A stretch of 58,236 nt of DNA, from assembly GCA_026397725.1 (NCBI GenBank), contig JAPLUI010000291.1, positions 1 to 58,236 on the forward strand, written 5' to 3'. The notes under the pieces are model-generated. The model was given only the letters and a program-made list of their open reading frames with translations, had not been told where the DNA came from and ran no database searches. A program made the translations under genes and the position numbers. This DNA comes from Verrucomicrobiota bacterium (GTDB taxonomy: Bacteria > Verrucomicrobiota > Verrucomicrobiia > Verrucomicrobiales > Akkermansiaceae). Position 1 is the first letter of the stretch. Each line of letters begins with the position of its first letter. This document shows positions 8,166-16,402 of this stretch, piece after piece.

Positions 8166-9200
8166 GTGCCTGACATCGCCCCCGTCTTTCTTTCGCTAGG
8201 CGTGCTTGCCTGCCTCATGCTGCTGGCAGGGCTGCTGTGGCCACAGGGCGGATGGGTGGCACGCACGCGGCAGCGGCGGGCGATCACCGCTCGGGTGCTG
8301 CGCGAGGATGCGCTCAAGCATATTTGCAAGACGGAGGCCAGCGGACGGCGGCCGACGCTGCAAAGCGTGGCTGGCTCGCTGCAATTGAAGCCCGAGCGGG
8401 CCGCCGGCCTGCTGCGCGAGATGGAACAGCAGGGGCTCGTCAGTTATTCCTCCGGCGATCTGCAACTCACCGCAAGCGGCCGGAGCGCGGGCCTGCACAT
8501 TATCCGCGCCCACCGCCTGTGGGAATGTTATCTGGCGGATCAGACGGGCTTGCGGGAAGGCGAGTGGCATGCCCGCGCGGAACGGCGGGAACATCTGATG
8601 ACCCCGGCAGAAGCCGACGCGCTCGCCACCCAACTCGGCAACCCGACCCACGATCCGCACGGCGACCCGATTCCCACTTCCGACGGCGTGCTGGAGCCGG
8701 ATGCAGGGCAGCCCCTGGCCGCGCTGAAGGTCGGTGAACCCGCCCTGTTGCTGCATATTGAGGATGAACCGGAAAACCTCTATGCGCAGTTGGTGGCAGC
8801 GGGCCTGCGAGTGGGCATGCAGGTGCGCATGCTGGAGAAGAACCCACAACAGGTGCGTTTCCTGGCCAACGGTGAGGAGCATCTGCTCGCCCCAATCCTG
8901 GCCCATCAGATCGAGGTGCTGCCGGAACCCGAGCCGGAGCCGGACGAGGTGGCGGAAAACCTGGCCGGGTTTGTCCCCGGCCAACGGGTGTCGGTGCTCG
9001 GGCTGGCGCGAAGCTGCCGCGGTCCCGAACGGCGGCGCTTGCTCGACCTGGGCTTCGTGGCTGGAACCACCGTCGAAGTGGCGATGCTCAGCCCCAGTGG
9101 CGAACCCACGGCCTACCGGCTCCGCAACACCCTCATCGCCCTGCACCGCCAGCAAGCCAAGCTGGTCATGGTGAAACCTGCAACCGAGGTGGCTTCATGA
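8166..9200 (+). CDS. Membrane-anchored DtxR/MntR-type regulator with two FeoA-like domains
   Basis: 344 residues, GTG start. Residues 5-27 form a transmembrane helix, unexpected in a DNA-binding protein. Residues about 45-95 form a winged helix of DtxR type, and 105-175 the dimerisation/metal domain, seen as R-A-H-R-L-W-E, H-A-R-A-E-R-R-E-H-L-M and N-P-x6-G-D-P-I-P. The site corresponding to DtxR Cys102 is Glu, as in MntR. Residues about 180-252 look like one FeoA/SH3 domain and 273-337 a second, clearer FeoA. FeoA domains normally assist FeoB; DtxR domains repress iron genes. It overlaps feoB by 4 bases, so the two are translationally coupled. It may sense iron at the membrane and act on FeoB, on DNA, or both (inference). 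Confidence 0.82.
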   Translation: MPDIAPVFLSLGVLACLMLLAGLLWPQGGWVARTRQRRAITARVLREDALKHICKTEASGRRPTLQSVAGSLQLKPERAAGLLREMEQQGLVSYSSGDLQLTASGRSAGLHIIRAHRLWECYLADQTGLREGEWHARAERREHLMTPAEADALATQLGNPTHDPHGDPIPTSDGVLEPDAGQPLAALKVGEPALLLHIEDEPENLYAQLVAAGLRVGMQVRMLEKNPQQVRFLANGEEHLLAPILAHQIEVLPEPEPEPDEVAENLAGFVPGQRVSVLGLARSCRGPERRRLLDLGFVAGTTVEVAMLSPSGEPTAYRLRNTLIALHRQQAKLVMVKPATEVAS

Positions 9201-11461
9201 CCGACCCTGCGGAAAACACGCCGTCCGTGGCACCGGATGCCGCCTGTGCCGCTTGCCCGAGCTATCGCGCGGCGCGGCTCAAGAAGCTCGGTCTCGACAT
9301 GCAGACCTGGGATTTCGCCGTGGCCCTGGCCGGCAATCCCAACACCGGGAAAAGCACTGTCTTCAATTCCCTAACCGGACTCCGGCAGCACACCGGAAAC
9401 TGGCCGGGCAAAACCGTGGTGCGGGCGGAAGGCGGGTTTGAATTCAGCGGCAAGCGCTTCAAACTCATCGACCTGCCCGGCACCTACTCACTGATGGCAG
9501 GCAGCCCGGACGAGGTGGTGGCCCGCGATTTCCTGCTGTTTGGCGAACCGGATGTCACGGTGGTGGTGGTGGATGCCGGCCGCCTCGAGCGCAACCTCAA
9601 CCTGGCCCTGCAAGTGTTGGAAATCACGGATCGCGTGGTGGTCTGCCTCAACCTGATGGATGAGGCGCGGCGGCACGGACTGGCGGTGGACGCCCGCCGC
9701 CTGTCGCGCGATCTGGGAGTGCCGGTGATTGCCACCGCCGCCCGCTTTGGCGAGGGCTTGCCGGAGTTGTTGCAGGCAATCGAAGCGGTGGCCTCCGGCA
9801 GCTTGGTCTGCCGCCCCTATCGCCTGCAATCCCAGCCGAAGGATCTGAAAGCCGCTCTAACGAATCTGGCGGACCAGGTTGCCGCAGCCTGTGCCGGCTT
9901 GCCCAACGCCCGCTGGGTGGCGATGCGCCTGCTCGATGGCGATGAAACCATTGCCGCCGCCCTGCGCCATGGCGAACTCGGCCGGATCGAGCCGCTGGCC
10001 GCCGCCGGCCCGGCCAATCCCGCCGTGCGCGGAATCCTGCACACCGCCGAACGACTGCGGCGGCAGGTGGGCACCCAGTTCCATGACCGCCTTGTGGAAT
10101 CCATCTATGCCGACGCCGCCCGCCTGGCAGAGCGTGCCGTGACCCACCAGGGCGACAAGCCGCGCTTTGATTTCGACCGTGCGCTTGACCGGATTGTCAC
10201 CAGCCGCACCTGGGGTTTTCCCATCATGATCCTGATGTTCATGGCGGTGTTCTGGATCACCATCAGCGGCGCGAATGTCCCCTCACACTGGTTGTCCGCA
10301 CTGCTCATTGAGACCGCCTATCCGGCGCTGCGCGGGCTAACGGAACTGCTCGGCTGGCCATGGTGGCTGCGCGGCGTGCTGGTGGACGGCATGTATCTAT
10401 CCACCGCCTGGGTGGTGAGCGTGATGCTGCCGCCGATGGCGATTTTCTTCCCGCTGTTCACTTTGTTAGAGGATCTCGGTTATCTGCCCCGCGTGGCCTT
10501 CAATCTGGATGGCTGGTTCAAAAAGGCGGAGGCCCACGGCAAACAGGCCATGACCATGATGATGGGCTTCGGCTGCAATGCGGCGGGGGTGGTGGCAGCC
10601 CGCATCATCGACAGCCCGCGCGAGCGTCTGCTGGCGATCATCACGAACAACTTTTCCCTGTGCAATGGCCGCTGGCCGACCCAGATTCTCATCGCGACCC
10701 TGTTCATCGGGGCGCTGGTGCCGAGCGGTGCCGGCGGCGGCGGCGGCGACTCCGCGCTGGCGGGCCTGGTGTCGGCGCTGGCGGTGATGGGCATCACCGG
10801 CCTTGGTGTCGGGCTGACCTTTCTCTCCACCTGGGGCCTGTCGCGCACGGTGTTGAAGGGCGAGCTTTCGATCTTCAGCCTGGAACTGCCGCCCTACCGT
10901 CCGCCACGGATTTTGCGCACCATCTACACCTCGCTCGTCGAGCGCACCATGATTGTGCTATGGCGGGCGGTGGTCTTTGCGTTGCCTGCCGGCGCGGTGA
11001 TCTGGCTCAGCGCGAATGTGCAGTGCGGGGGCCTGAGTGTCGCCGCGCATGCGGTTGATTTCCTCAATCCGCTGGGACTGCTCATCGGGCTCAACGGAGT
11101 GATCCTGCTCGCTTATGTCGTGGCCATTCCCGCCAATGAAATCGTGATCCCGACGGTGCTCATGCTGACCGTGCTGCTCACCGGCACCACGGGCATGGGC
11201 CATGGTGCCGGGGTGATGTTTGAAATGGAGTCCAAAACCGACTTGCTCACGCTGCTGCATGCGGGTGGCTGGTCCCTGCTCACGGCAGTGAACCTGATGC
11301 TCTTCAGCCTGTTGCACAACCCGTGCAGCACCACCATTTATACCATCTACAAGGAAACCAAGAGTGCCAAGTGGACGGCTCTCGCCACGATGCTGCCGCT
11401 GGTGTTAGGGTTTGGCGTCACCCTCATCGTGGCGCAGGTCTGGCGACTGGTCGCGGGGTGA
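9197..11461 (+). CDS. feoB: Ferrous iron transporter B
   Basis: 754 residues. An N-terminal GTPase domain shows G1 G-N-P-N-T-G-K-S-T (46-54), G3 D-L-P-G-T-Y-S (92-98) and G4 N-L-M-D. A helical GDI-like linker follows, then multiple membrane helices with two Gate-like repeats (G-C-N-A-A-G-V-V is typical of FeoB). It imports Fe(II) across the inner membrane. A 35-residue N-terminal extension with C-A-A-C precedes the G domain; it could bind metal, but this is speculation. The start ATG overlaps the stop of the FeoA-containing regulator gene. Confidence 0.97.
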   Translation: MTDPAENTPSVAPDAACAACPSYRAARLKKLGLDMQTWDFAVALAGNPNTGKSTVFNSLTGLRQHTGNWPGKTVVRAEGGFEFSGKRFKLIDLPGTYSLMAGSPDEVVARDFLLFGEPDVTVVVVDAGRLERNLNLALQVLEITDRVVVCLNLMDEARRHGLAVDARRLSRDLGVPVIATAARFGEGLPELLQAIEAVASGSLVCRPYRLQSQPKDLKAALTNLADQVAAACAGLPNARWVAMRLLDGDETIAAALRHGELGRIEPLAAAGPANPAVRGILHTAERLRRQVGTQFHDRLVESIYADAARLAERAVTHQGDKPRFDFDRALDRIVTSRTWGFPIMILMFMAVFWITISGANVPSHWLSALLIETAYPALRGLTELLGWPWWLRGVLVDGMYLSTAWVVSVMLPPMAIFFPLFTLLEDLGYLPRVAFNLDGWFKKAEAHGKQAMTMMMGFGCNAAGVVAARIIDSPRERLLAIITNNFSLCNGRWPTQILIATLFIGALVPSGAGGGGGDSALAGLVSALAVMGITGLGVGLTFLSTWGLSRTVLKGELSIFSLELPPYRPPRILRTIYTSLVERTMIVLWRAVVFALPAGAVIWLSANVQCGGLSVAAHAVDFLNPLGLLIGLNGVILLAYVVAIPANEIVIPTVLMLTVLLTGTTGMGHGAGVMFEMESKTDLLTLLHAGGWSLLTAVNLMLFSLLHNPCSTTIYTIYKETKSAKWTALATMLPLVLGFGVTLIVAQVWRLVAG

Positions 11462-11650
11462 GGTCTCCGGCCGACAACGGGACTGCGGTGACTGGTCACC
11501 GCCATGGGGACCGGACCCGTGGGTCCGTGGCGCGGAGCGACCACCGAAAATCCCAGTCATTTTCCATCGGGAGCAGGCACACTGACCGGTGGATGAAACG
11601 GCGCGGCAGCGCGGGCGGGCCGGGCGGTCCCGGCAAGCCGGATTCCTGGC

Positions 11651-12139
11651 TCAGAAGGCATTGCGCACCCGGTTGACCCGCGGTGGTTTGCCCTCGGCGA
11701 CGTAAACCTCGAGCACATCGAAGCGCCACGGGAGCTGGCGGGTGCCCAGCCGCCGGAGCCAGTCGTTGGCGCCGCGTTCGATGAGCCGCTGTTTGTCCTT
11801 ATTGACGGCATCCAACGGGCGGATCTTGCTGTTTTCATGGCGGGTTTTCACCTCGACGAACAAGAGCAGACGTTGCTCGCGGGCGATGATATCGACTTCC
11901 CCCGTGCGGCGTCCGCGGCGCTTGTCGCGGTAGTTTCGAGCCAGAATCTTGCATTGATGGGCACGCAACCAATCCGCCGCCACCCGTTCGCCGTAGCGGC
12001 CCAGCCACTGTCGGCCGCGTGGCTGGCCATCAGGCCCCGTCAAGCGGCAAGGCGAGTTGAGCCACGGGCTCAAACGAGCGACGATGATGGCAACAAGGGC
12101 CCTGAATCCGAAGCGCTGCAAGATGCTGTTTAGTGCCAT
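11651..12139 (-). CDS. YraN/UPF0102 family putative endonuclease
   Basis: 162 residues from the ATG at 12139; other starts are an upstream ATG at 12181 or internal TTG/CTG codons. The core motifs G-E-R-V-A-A-D-W-L, G-E-V-D-I-I-A and L-L-F-V-E-V-K-T-R are the restriction-endonuclease-like signature of UPF0102, with a D-x(n)-E-V-K active site. Cellular role unsettled; frequently next to rnhB, as here. With the 12139 start the gene overlaps the 3' end of rnhB by 110 bases in another frame, unusually long. The family normally begins near residue 45 of this reading (G-R-Y-G-E-R), so a later non-ATG start is possible. Confidence 0.82.
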   Translation of the reverse strand: MALNSILQRFGFRALVAIIVARLSPWLNSPCRLTGPDGQPRGRQWLGRYGERVAADWLRAHQCKILARNYRDKRRGRRTGEVDIIAREQRLLLFVEVKTRHENSKIRPLDAVNKDKQRLIERGANDWLRRLGTRQLPWRFDVLEVYVAEGKPPRVNRVRNAF

Positions 12140-12653
12140 ATCCCTGATGGTTTGCAAAGCCGTATTGTGGAAACTCCGCATGCAAGTCCCGCATCAGGCG
12201 ATCCCGGGTGACTTTGGCGATGATGCTTGCCGCCGCAATCGAGAACGAGCGCCCGTCACCTTTCACGATGGCATCGTGCGGCCACGGGAAACCACGCACC
12301 GGCAGGCCGTCGATCAGGCAATGATCCGGCACCACGGCCAGCGCTGCCACCGCCCGCCCCATCGCCAGATGGGTGGCCCGCAGGATGTTGAGGGTGTCGA
12401 TTTCCGCCGCAGAAGCCAGTGCCACGGACCAAATCACCTGCGGATGGGTGCTCAGGAATTGATAGAGCGCGTCGCGCTTCGGCGCGCTGAGTTTTTTAGA
12501 ATCGTCCAGCCCCGGGCAGGAGAAAGCCCTGGGCAAGATCACCGCTGCCGCAGCCACCGGGCCAGCCAAGGCCCCCCGCCCGGCTTCATCCACACCGGCG
12601 ATAACGGACCAGCCACGACCGCGATGCGCATCTTCAAGCGAGAAATCCGGCAT
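12030..12653 (-). CDS. rnhB: Ribonuclease HII
   Basis: 207 residues from the ATG at 12653. It cuts the RNA strand of RNA/DNA hybrids and removes misincorporated ribonucleotides. Signature blocks are all present: G-V-D-E-A-G-R-G-A-L-A-G-P-V with the catalytic Asp-Glu, D-S-K-K-L-S, I-D-G, A-A-A-S-I-I-A-K-V-T-R-D and G-Y-G-T-x-x-H-L-A-A-L. It begins 7 bases after the stop of the CAP-domain gene and runs into yraN, so the three are probably one minus-strand operon. Confidence 0.97.
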   Translation of the reverse strand: MPDFSLEDAHRGRGWSVIAGVDEAGRGALAGPVAAAAVILPRAFSCPGLDDSKKLSAPKRDALYQFLSTHPQVIWSVALASAAEIDTLNILRATHLAMGRAVAALAVVPDHCLIDGLPVRGFPWPHDAIVKGDGRSFSIAAASIIAKVTRDRLMRDLHAEFPQYGFANHQGYGTKQHLAALRIQGPCCHHRRSFEPVAQLALPLDGA

Positions 12654-12660
12654 GTTGCGG

Positions 12661-13281
12661 TCAGTGCATGCGCAGCTCATTGACCATGCCCATGTGCGAT
12701 TGGACCTTGGGAGTGGCGAAGATCTCGGTCACAAACACCGTGCCATCGTCATCCACGGCTACGCCAACACCCGTTTGGGTCCACAGCGTGCGCATGTTGT
12801 ATTCGTGAGATTGGGAATTTTCCCAAAGACCCACCACATACGAGGCAACATTGCTGCCGCAACCCTTGGCAGAGGCAACATTCTCGCTGACTTGGTCCAT
12901 GTTATAGAGCCGCTGGGCGGCGAATGAGCGGCTCTCGAAGCCATAGTGGCTGATATCGGATTTGGCACCGAAAACGCTGGATTTGCCCCGGTTGTTGAGC
13001 AGAAAGTCCGAGTGCTGACGGGCCAGGCCGTCCAGCTTGGGATTGCGTTGCAGGTTGTTTCTGCCATGCTGCCTGCGATAGGCGTTCACTTCCCGATACA
13101 GGTTCTCCTCCAGTGAACTCTCCGCCTTGTTCGGCGCGGACATCGGAACCTTGGTGGTAGGCCGGGGCGCGCATGACATCAGGACACTCATGCCCAACGC
13201 GGTTGTCGCTATTGTGAAAACGGACGTCGCCATGCGTGCGATAATCATCACTGCCGGAGCCAGCGCAACTGTTTTTTTCAC
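12661..13281 (-). CDS. CAP (SCP/PR-1-like) domain lipoprotein
   Basis: 206 residues from a GTG at 13281 (M-K-K-T-V opening); ATG codons at 13248 and 13233 are alternatives that keep the signal. A hydrophobic N-terminus ends in a lipobox-like S-V-L-M-S-C, so it is probably a membrane-anchored lipoprotein. The mature part resembles the CAP superfamily, with paired landmarks: L-A-R-Q-H-S-D, S-H-Y-G-F, S-E-N-V-A and W-x-x-S-x-x-H-x-x-N-M. Bacterial CAP proteins are cell-surface proteins of mostly unknown function. A divergent promoter region (13282-13425) separates it from the sigma factor gene. Confidence 0.8.
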   Translation of the reverse strand: MKKTVALAPAVMIIARMATSVFTIATTALGMSVLMSCAPRPTTKVPMSAPNKAESSLEENLYREVNAYRRQHGRNNLQRNPKLDGLARQHSDFLLNNRGKSSVFGAKSDISHYGFESRSFAAQRLYNMDQVSENVASAKGCGSNVASYVVGLWENSQSHEYNMRTLWTQTGVGVAVDDDGTVFVTEIFATPKVQSHMGMVNELRMH

Positions 13282-13425
13282 TTTTTTTCAATTTCCCCCG
13301 TTTTTCTTTCATATTTTGAAATACTTCCTGATTGCATCCGGGGCAAGGGCCCGGCACGCTGGCGGCGGGTTGCGCTTGGAAGCGGAGAATTTTTCCGCGG
13401 GCATGGCCGGAGGCTTTGGCAAACA

Positions 13426-14088
13426 ATGAATAATTCCACCGGCAACCCGTCGAATGACGCGATAGGATCGGTCGGCCCCGACGATCCGGAGGCATCCGAG
13501 ATGACTTCGGACGATGACGCCCGGCTTGTTGCCCGTGCCCAGGGGGGTGACATGCGGTCTTATGACGCCTTGGTCACCCGTCACCGGGGAAGGATATTCG
13601 CCATGATTCGCAACATGATCCATCAGGAAGCCGAGGCGTGGGATCTCGCGCAGGAGGTTTTCATCAAGGCCTGGCAGGCCTTGCCGCGGTTTGAGGCAAA
13701 GGCGCGGTTTTCGACCTGGCTGTACCGGATTGCGCACAATGTCGTTTATGATTGGACGCGGAAGCGGAGGATCGAGAGCGCGGGGGAATTCAATGATGAG
13801 ATTTTCGAGCGGGACCGGATCGACCCTGCGGCGGTGACCGCGCCGAATGCCGGGGAGGCCCCGGATGATGCGCTGGCGCGTGCTGAATTGCGGGTGAAGA
13901 TCGAAGCGGCGCTGGCCAGGCTTTCGGCCGAGCATCGGGAGGTGGTGCTGCTCAAGGATGTGCAGGGACTCGCATACAAGGAAATCGCCGAGGTGATGGG
14001 CAGCTCGATCGGCACCGTGATGAGCCGGTTGTTTTACGCCCGTCAGAAACTCCAAACACTGCTGAAACATGAATACGAAGCTCGATGA
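13426..14088 (+). CDS. ECF-type RNA polymerase sigma factor (RpoE-like)
   Basis: 220 residues. Region 2 is seen as F-x-x-L-V-x-R-H-R-G-R-like (Y-D-A-L-V-T-R-H-R-G-R), A-W-D-L-A-Q-E-V-F-I-K-A-W and F-S-T-W-L-Y-R-I-A-H-N. Region 4 is seen as L-S-A-E-H-R-E-V-V-L-L-K-D-V-Q-G-L-A-Y-K-E-I-A-E and G-T-V-M-S-R-L-F-Y-A-R. A non-conserved 27-residue acidic leader precedes region 2. The 3' end overlaps the next gene by 20 bases, as is usual for an ECF sigma with its cognate anti-sigma. It likely drives the downstream envelope genes and itself, but no promoter motif could be fixed by eye. Confidence 0.95.
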   Translation: MNNSTGNPSNDAIGSVGPDDPEASEMTSDDDARLVARAQGGDMRSYDALVTRHRGRIFAMIRNMIHQEAEAWDLAQEVFIKAWQALPRFEAKARFSTWLYRIAHNVVYDWTRKRRIESAGEFNDEIFERDRIDPAAVTAPNAGEAPDDALARAELRVKIEAALARLSAEHREVVLLKDVQGLAYKEIAEVMGSSIGTVMSRLFYARQKLQTLLKHEYEAR

Positions 14089-14680
14089 AACCACACTGGC
14101 CCGGTGGCTGGACGATGAATTGCAGGGTGCTGAACTCGCTGCTGTTGAGGTCTCCATCCAAGGGGATGAGGCACTGCTGACCCGGCGCCGGGAGCTGCGT
14201 GAGTGGCGGGCGACCATCGGCGCGGTCATTCCCGCCGTGCGCGAACCGCTGTATCCGGAGTTTTTCAACAGCCGCATCGAACGGGCGATTCGCGAGCAGG
14301 CCCCGACCAGGTCGTGGCTTTCGTGGCTTCCTTCCCAAGCGGCGGCTTGGCGGGCCTGGTGGATGCCTGCCACGGCGCTGGCCGGGATGGCGCTGGCATT
14401 CTGGGTCGGGACCAAGACGGGCGGCATGACGCAGGTGCCAGCGGTTCCCAAAGCCGTGCCCGTGCCTGTCGTGGTGCAGGTTCCCACCGTTTATACCCCG
14501 GAGCGAGGGGTGGCTGCGGAATGGTTTTCCAGCCCGGATGCGGCGGCGACCGTGATCGTCTTGGAAGGGGTGGAGGCGATTCCGGACACGCTGGATTTTT
14601 CCGAAACGGCGGCCTTGCCCGGTGACCGGGAATTCACCGCGAGGCTGGCAAGCCCCGCCAACGGGGAGCTGCTGCAATGA
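14069..14680 (+). CDS. Putative anti-sigma factor, single-pass membrane protein
   Basis: 203 residues. An N-terminal cytoplasmic portion (W-L-D-D-E-L-x-G-A-E near residues 13-22) resembles the start of zinc-free anti-sigma domains. A transmembrane helix lies at about 92-110 (P-A-T-A-L-A-G-M-A-L-A-F-W-V), followed by a Pro/Val-rich periplasmic segment. Assignment rests mainly on position: it overlaps the ECF sigma gene by 20 bases and has the right topology. No HxxxCxxC zinc motif is present. The next gene overlaps its stop by 4 bases. Confidence 0.7.
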   Translation: MNTKLDETTLARWLDDELQGAELAAVEVSIQGDEALLTRRRELREWRATIGAVIPAVREPLYPEFFNSRIERAIREQAPTRSWLSWLPSQAAAWRAWWMPATALAGMALAFWVGTKTGGMTQVPAVPKAVPVPVVVQVPTVYTPERGVAAEWFSSPDAAATVIVLEGVEAIPDTLDFSETAALPGDREFTARLASPANGELLQ

Positions 14681-15189
14681 CCCGGCGGGCATGCTGGCTG
14701 GTGCTTGGTGCCGCCGCAGGATGGCTGCCGCTGGGGCTCGGTGCCGCGCCGGAGGATCCCGGCAAGACGGTTGTCGGCAAGGTGAACGTGGCGGTGTACT
14801 ACGCGACGGATGGCGACGCGGCGGTCGCCGGTCCCAAGGCGGCGGTGCTGGGGAAGGTGATCGAGAAGCGCCTGCGCAATGAGGAGAAACTGCGCTTCAA
14901 ACAGTACCGCCTGCTGGGCGAGGACACCCAACCGTTGTTCCGCAGTTACGAAAACTGGGCGCAGCCGCTCAAGCCTTCGGATGAGGTGCTGGTGAAATTC
15001 GAGGCCCGCAGCCGCCCGACCCAGGCAGCGATCCGGCTGGATCTGGAACTGTGGCTGAGCCGCAAGAAGATCCTCAAGACCGACGTCCTGCTGGAGGGGG
15101 ATCGACCGTTGTTTGTGTTAGGCCCGGAATGGCGGGGCGGGCGCCTCATCATTGCGGTTTCGCTTGCATCGGATCCCGGCCCGCGCTAG
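14677..15189 (+). CDS. Secreted protein of unknown function in the sigma-factor operon
   Basis: 170 residues. An N-terminal signal peptide (L-V-L-G-A-A-A-G-W-L-P-L-G-L-G-A-A) is followed by a compact domain rich in charged residues and beta-strand-like segments (V-N-V-A-V-Y-Y-A-T-D, K-F-E-A-R-S-R-P, L-D-L-E-L-W-L-S). I do not recognise the family. The ATGA overlap with the anti-sigma-like gene indicates translational coupling, so it is probably part of the same envelope response. Confidence 0.8.
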   Translation: MTRRACWLVLGAAAGWLPLGLGAAPEDPGKTVVGKVNVAVYYATDGDAAVAGPKAAVLGKVIEKRLRNEEKLRFKQYRLLGEDTQPLFRSYENWAQPLKPSDEVLVKFEARSRPTQAAIRLDLELWLSRKKILKTDVLLEGDRPLFVLGPEWRGGRLIIAVSLASDPGPR

Positions 15190-15198
15190 TCTCGCCGC

Positions 15199-15879
15199 AT
15201 GCGCACTGCAATTCCATTCTGGCTGGCCTTGGCGGGTTTTCTGCAAGCGGGGGGACTCACCTACGAGAAGGAACTGTTGGAGATTCATGCCGCCGCCGAT
15301 GCCAAGTCAGTCGTGGCGGACTTCAAGTTCGAGAACAAGACCGACCGGCCGGTCACCATCGCCAAGGTTGACAAGACTTGCTCGTGCGTGTCGGTGCAGG
15401 TTGCCGACTCGAAATTGACCTATGCACCGGGAGAGTCCGGCCTGATCCGCGCCGTTTTCGAGATGGGGAATTTTTCCGGCGTGGTCGATAAGACCGTGGC
15501 GATTTGGCATGACAAGGATCCCGAGGACAAGCCCTCGCAGATTCTCACGGTGCGGGTCCACATCCCGGTGCTCGTGGTGATGGATGTGAAGACCTTGAAA
15601 TGGGCGATCGGCGCTAACCCGGATCCTCAGAAAATCGACATCACCATGGCGGACACCAAGCCGATCAGGATCCTGTCCACCAGTTGCACGTCGGAAAGTT
15701 TCAAAATCGAGTTGAAGACCCTGGAGGAAGGGCAACATTACCAACTCCTGGTGACTCCGGATGACACCAAGCAGCCCGGCTTGGCGATCATTCGGATTGA
15801 GACGGATTGTGAGAATCCGCGTCACAAGCTCCAGCAGGTGTTTGCCACGATCCGACGGGAACTGCCGGCAATTCCATGA
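15199..15879 (+). CDS. DUF1573 domain protein, exported
   Basis: 226 residues with a signal peptide. The DUF1573 signature is visible: F-K-F-E-N-K-T-D-R-P-V-T-I-A-K-V followed by T-C-S-C-V-S-V, an Ig-like beta-sandwich with a Cys-x-Cys pair. DUF1573 proteins are periplasmic or surface proteins of unknown function, abundant in Bacteroidota and Planctomycetes/Verrucomicrobia. Two further Cys (S-T-S-C-T-S, T-D-C-E-N) occur later. It starts 9 bases after the preceding gene and overlaps the rhodanese gene by 4 bases. Confidence 0.85.
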   Translation: MRTAIPFWLALAGFLQAGGLTYEKELLEIHAAADAKSVVADFKFENKTDRPVTIAKVDKTCSCVSVQVADSKLTYAPGESGLIRAVFEMGNFSGVVDKTVAIWHDKDPEDKPSQILTVRVHIPVLVVMDVKTLKWAIGANPDPQKIDITMADTKPIRILSTSCTSESFKIELKTLEEGQHYQLLVTPDDTKQPGLAIIRIETDCENPRHKLQQVFATIRRELPAIP

Positions 15880-16334
15880 CCGCCCTGGCGCAACTATCCG
15901 CGGTTCTGGCCCTCGCCGCAGCCGCAGCGGGTGCGACCTATTGGATCAAGGGGCCGCCGAGCCGGGCGGTGCCCTGTGATGCTGCGGCGTTGCCGCCGGA
16001 CGAGGTTTGCCTGGAGCGGGTGTTGCGCGAGTGGCAGGGGCAGGTCTTGTGGGTTGATGCCCGCTCCCGCGCGGAGTGGGAGCGCAATGGCATGGCAGGC
16101 GCCTTGTTGTGGAATCTTGATGAGAACCAGCAGGCGTTCGAGGCGGAAGCGGCGGGACGAATGATCGACGGCCCTCGCGTGCTGGTGTATTGCAGCAATG
16201 AGAACTGCGACACCAGCCGGCAGGTGGCGGAGCAGATCCGGACCCTGCAACTGAGCAACGGGGTGTTCGTTCTCCACGGCGGCTGGCGGGCACTGGCAGC
16301 GGCCAAACTCACCAAGGATTTTCAACGCCAATGA
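15876..16334 (+). CDS. Membrane-anchored rhodanese-like domain protein
   Basis: 152 residues. An N-terminal hydrophobic helix (about 3-22) either anchors or exports it. The rhodanese domain is recognised by V-L-W-V-D-A-R-S-R-A-E-W-E and the active loop V-L-V-Y-C-S-N-E-N-C-D-T-S-R, whose first Cys is the persulfide-carrying residue, then G-V-F-V-L-H-G-G-W-R-A-L. It may transfer sulfane sulfur or act on thiols outside the cytoplasm. It is the last gene of the sigma-factor operon and overlaps the DUF1573 gene by 4 bases. Confidence 0.88.
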   Translation: MTALAQLSAVLALAAAAAGATYWIKGPPSRAVPCDAAALPPDEVCLERVLREWQGQVLWVDARSRAEWERNGMAGALLWNLDENQQAFEAEAAGRMIDGPRVLVYCSNENCDTSRQVAEQIRTLQLSNGVFVLHGGWRALAAAKLTKDFQRQ

Positions 16335-16402
16335 GGGCCGTGTCGGCGTCTCGGTGGGGTTTCATTCACGCGGGACTGCGGTGAGTTCCGTGCCTTGATC
16401 GC

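Noticed and set aside
13380..13396. Short dyad GCGGA...TCCGC before the sigma factor gene as an operator
   Set aside because: Five-base arms with a 7-base centre are too common at this GC content, and nothing else supports it.
11478..16384. 14-base repeat CGGGACTGCGGTGA after feoB (11478) and after the rhodanese gene (16371)
   Set aside because: A match of 14 bases between two places in 58 kb of GC-rich DNA is expected by chance, and flanks do not align.
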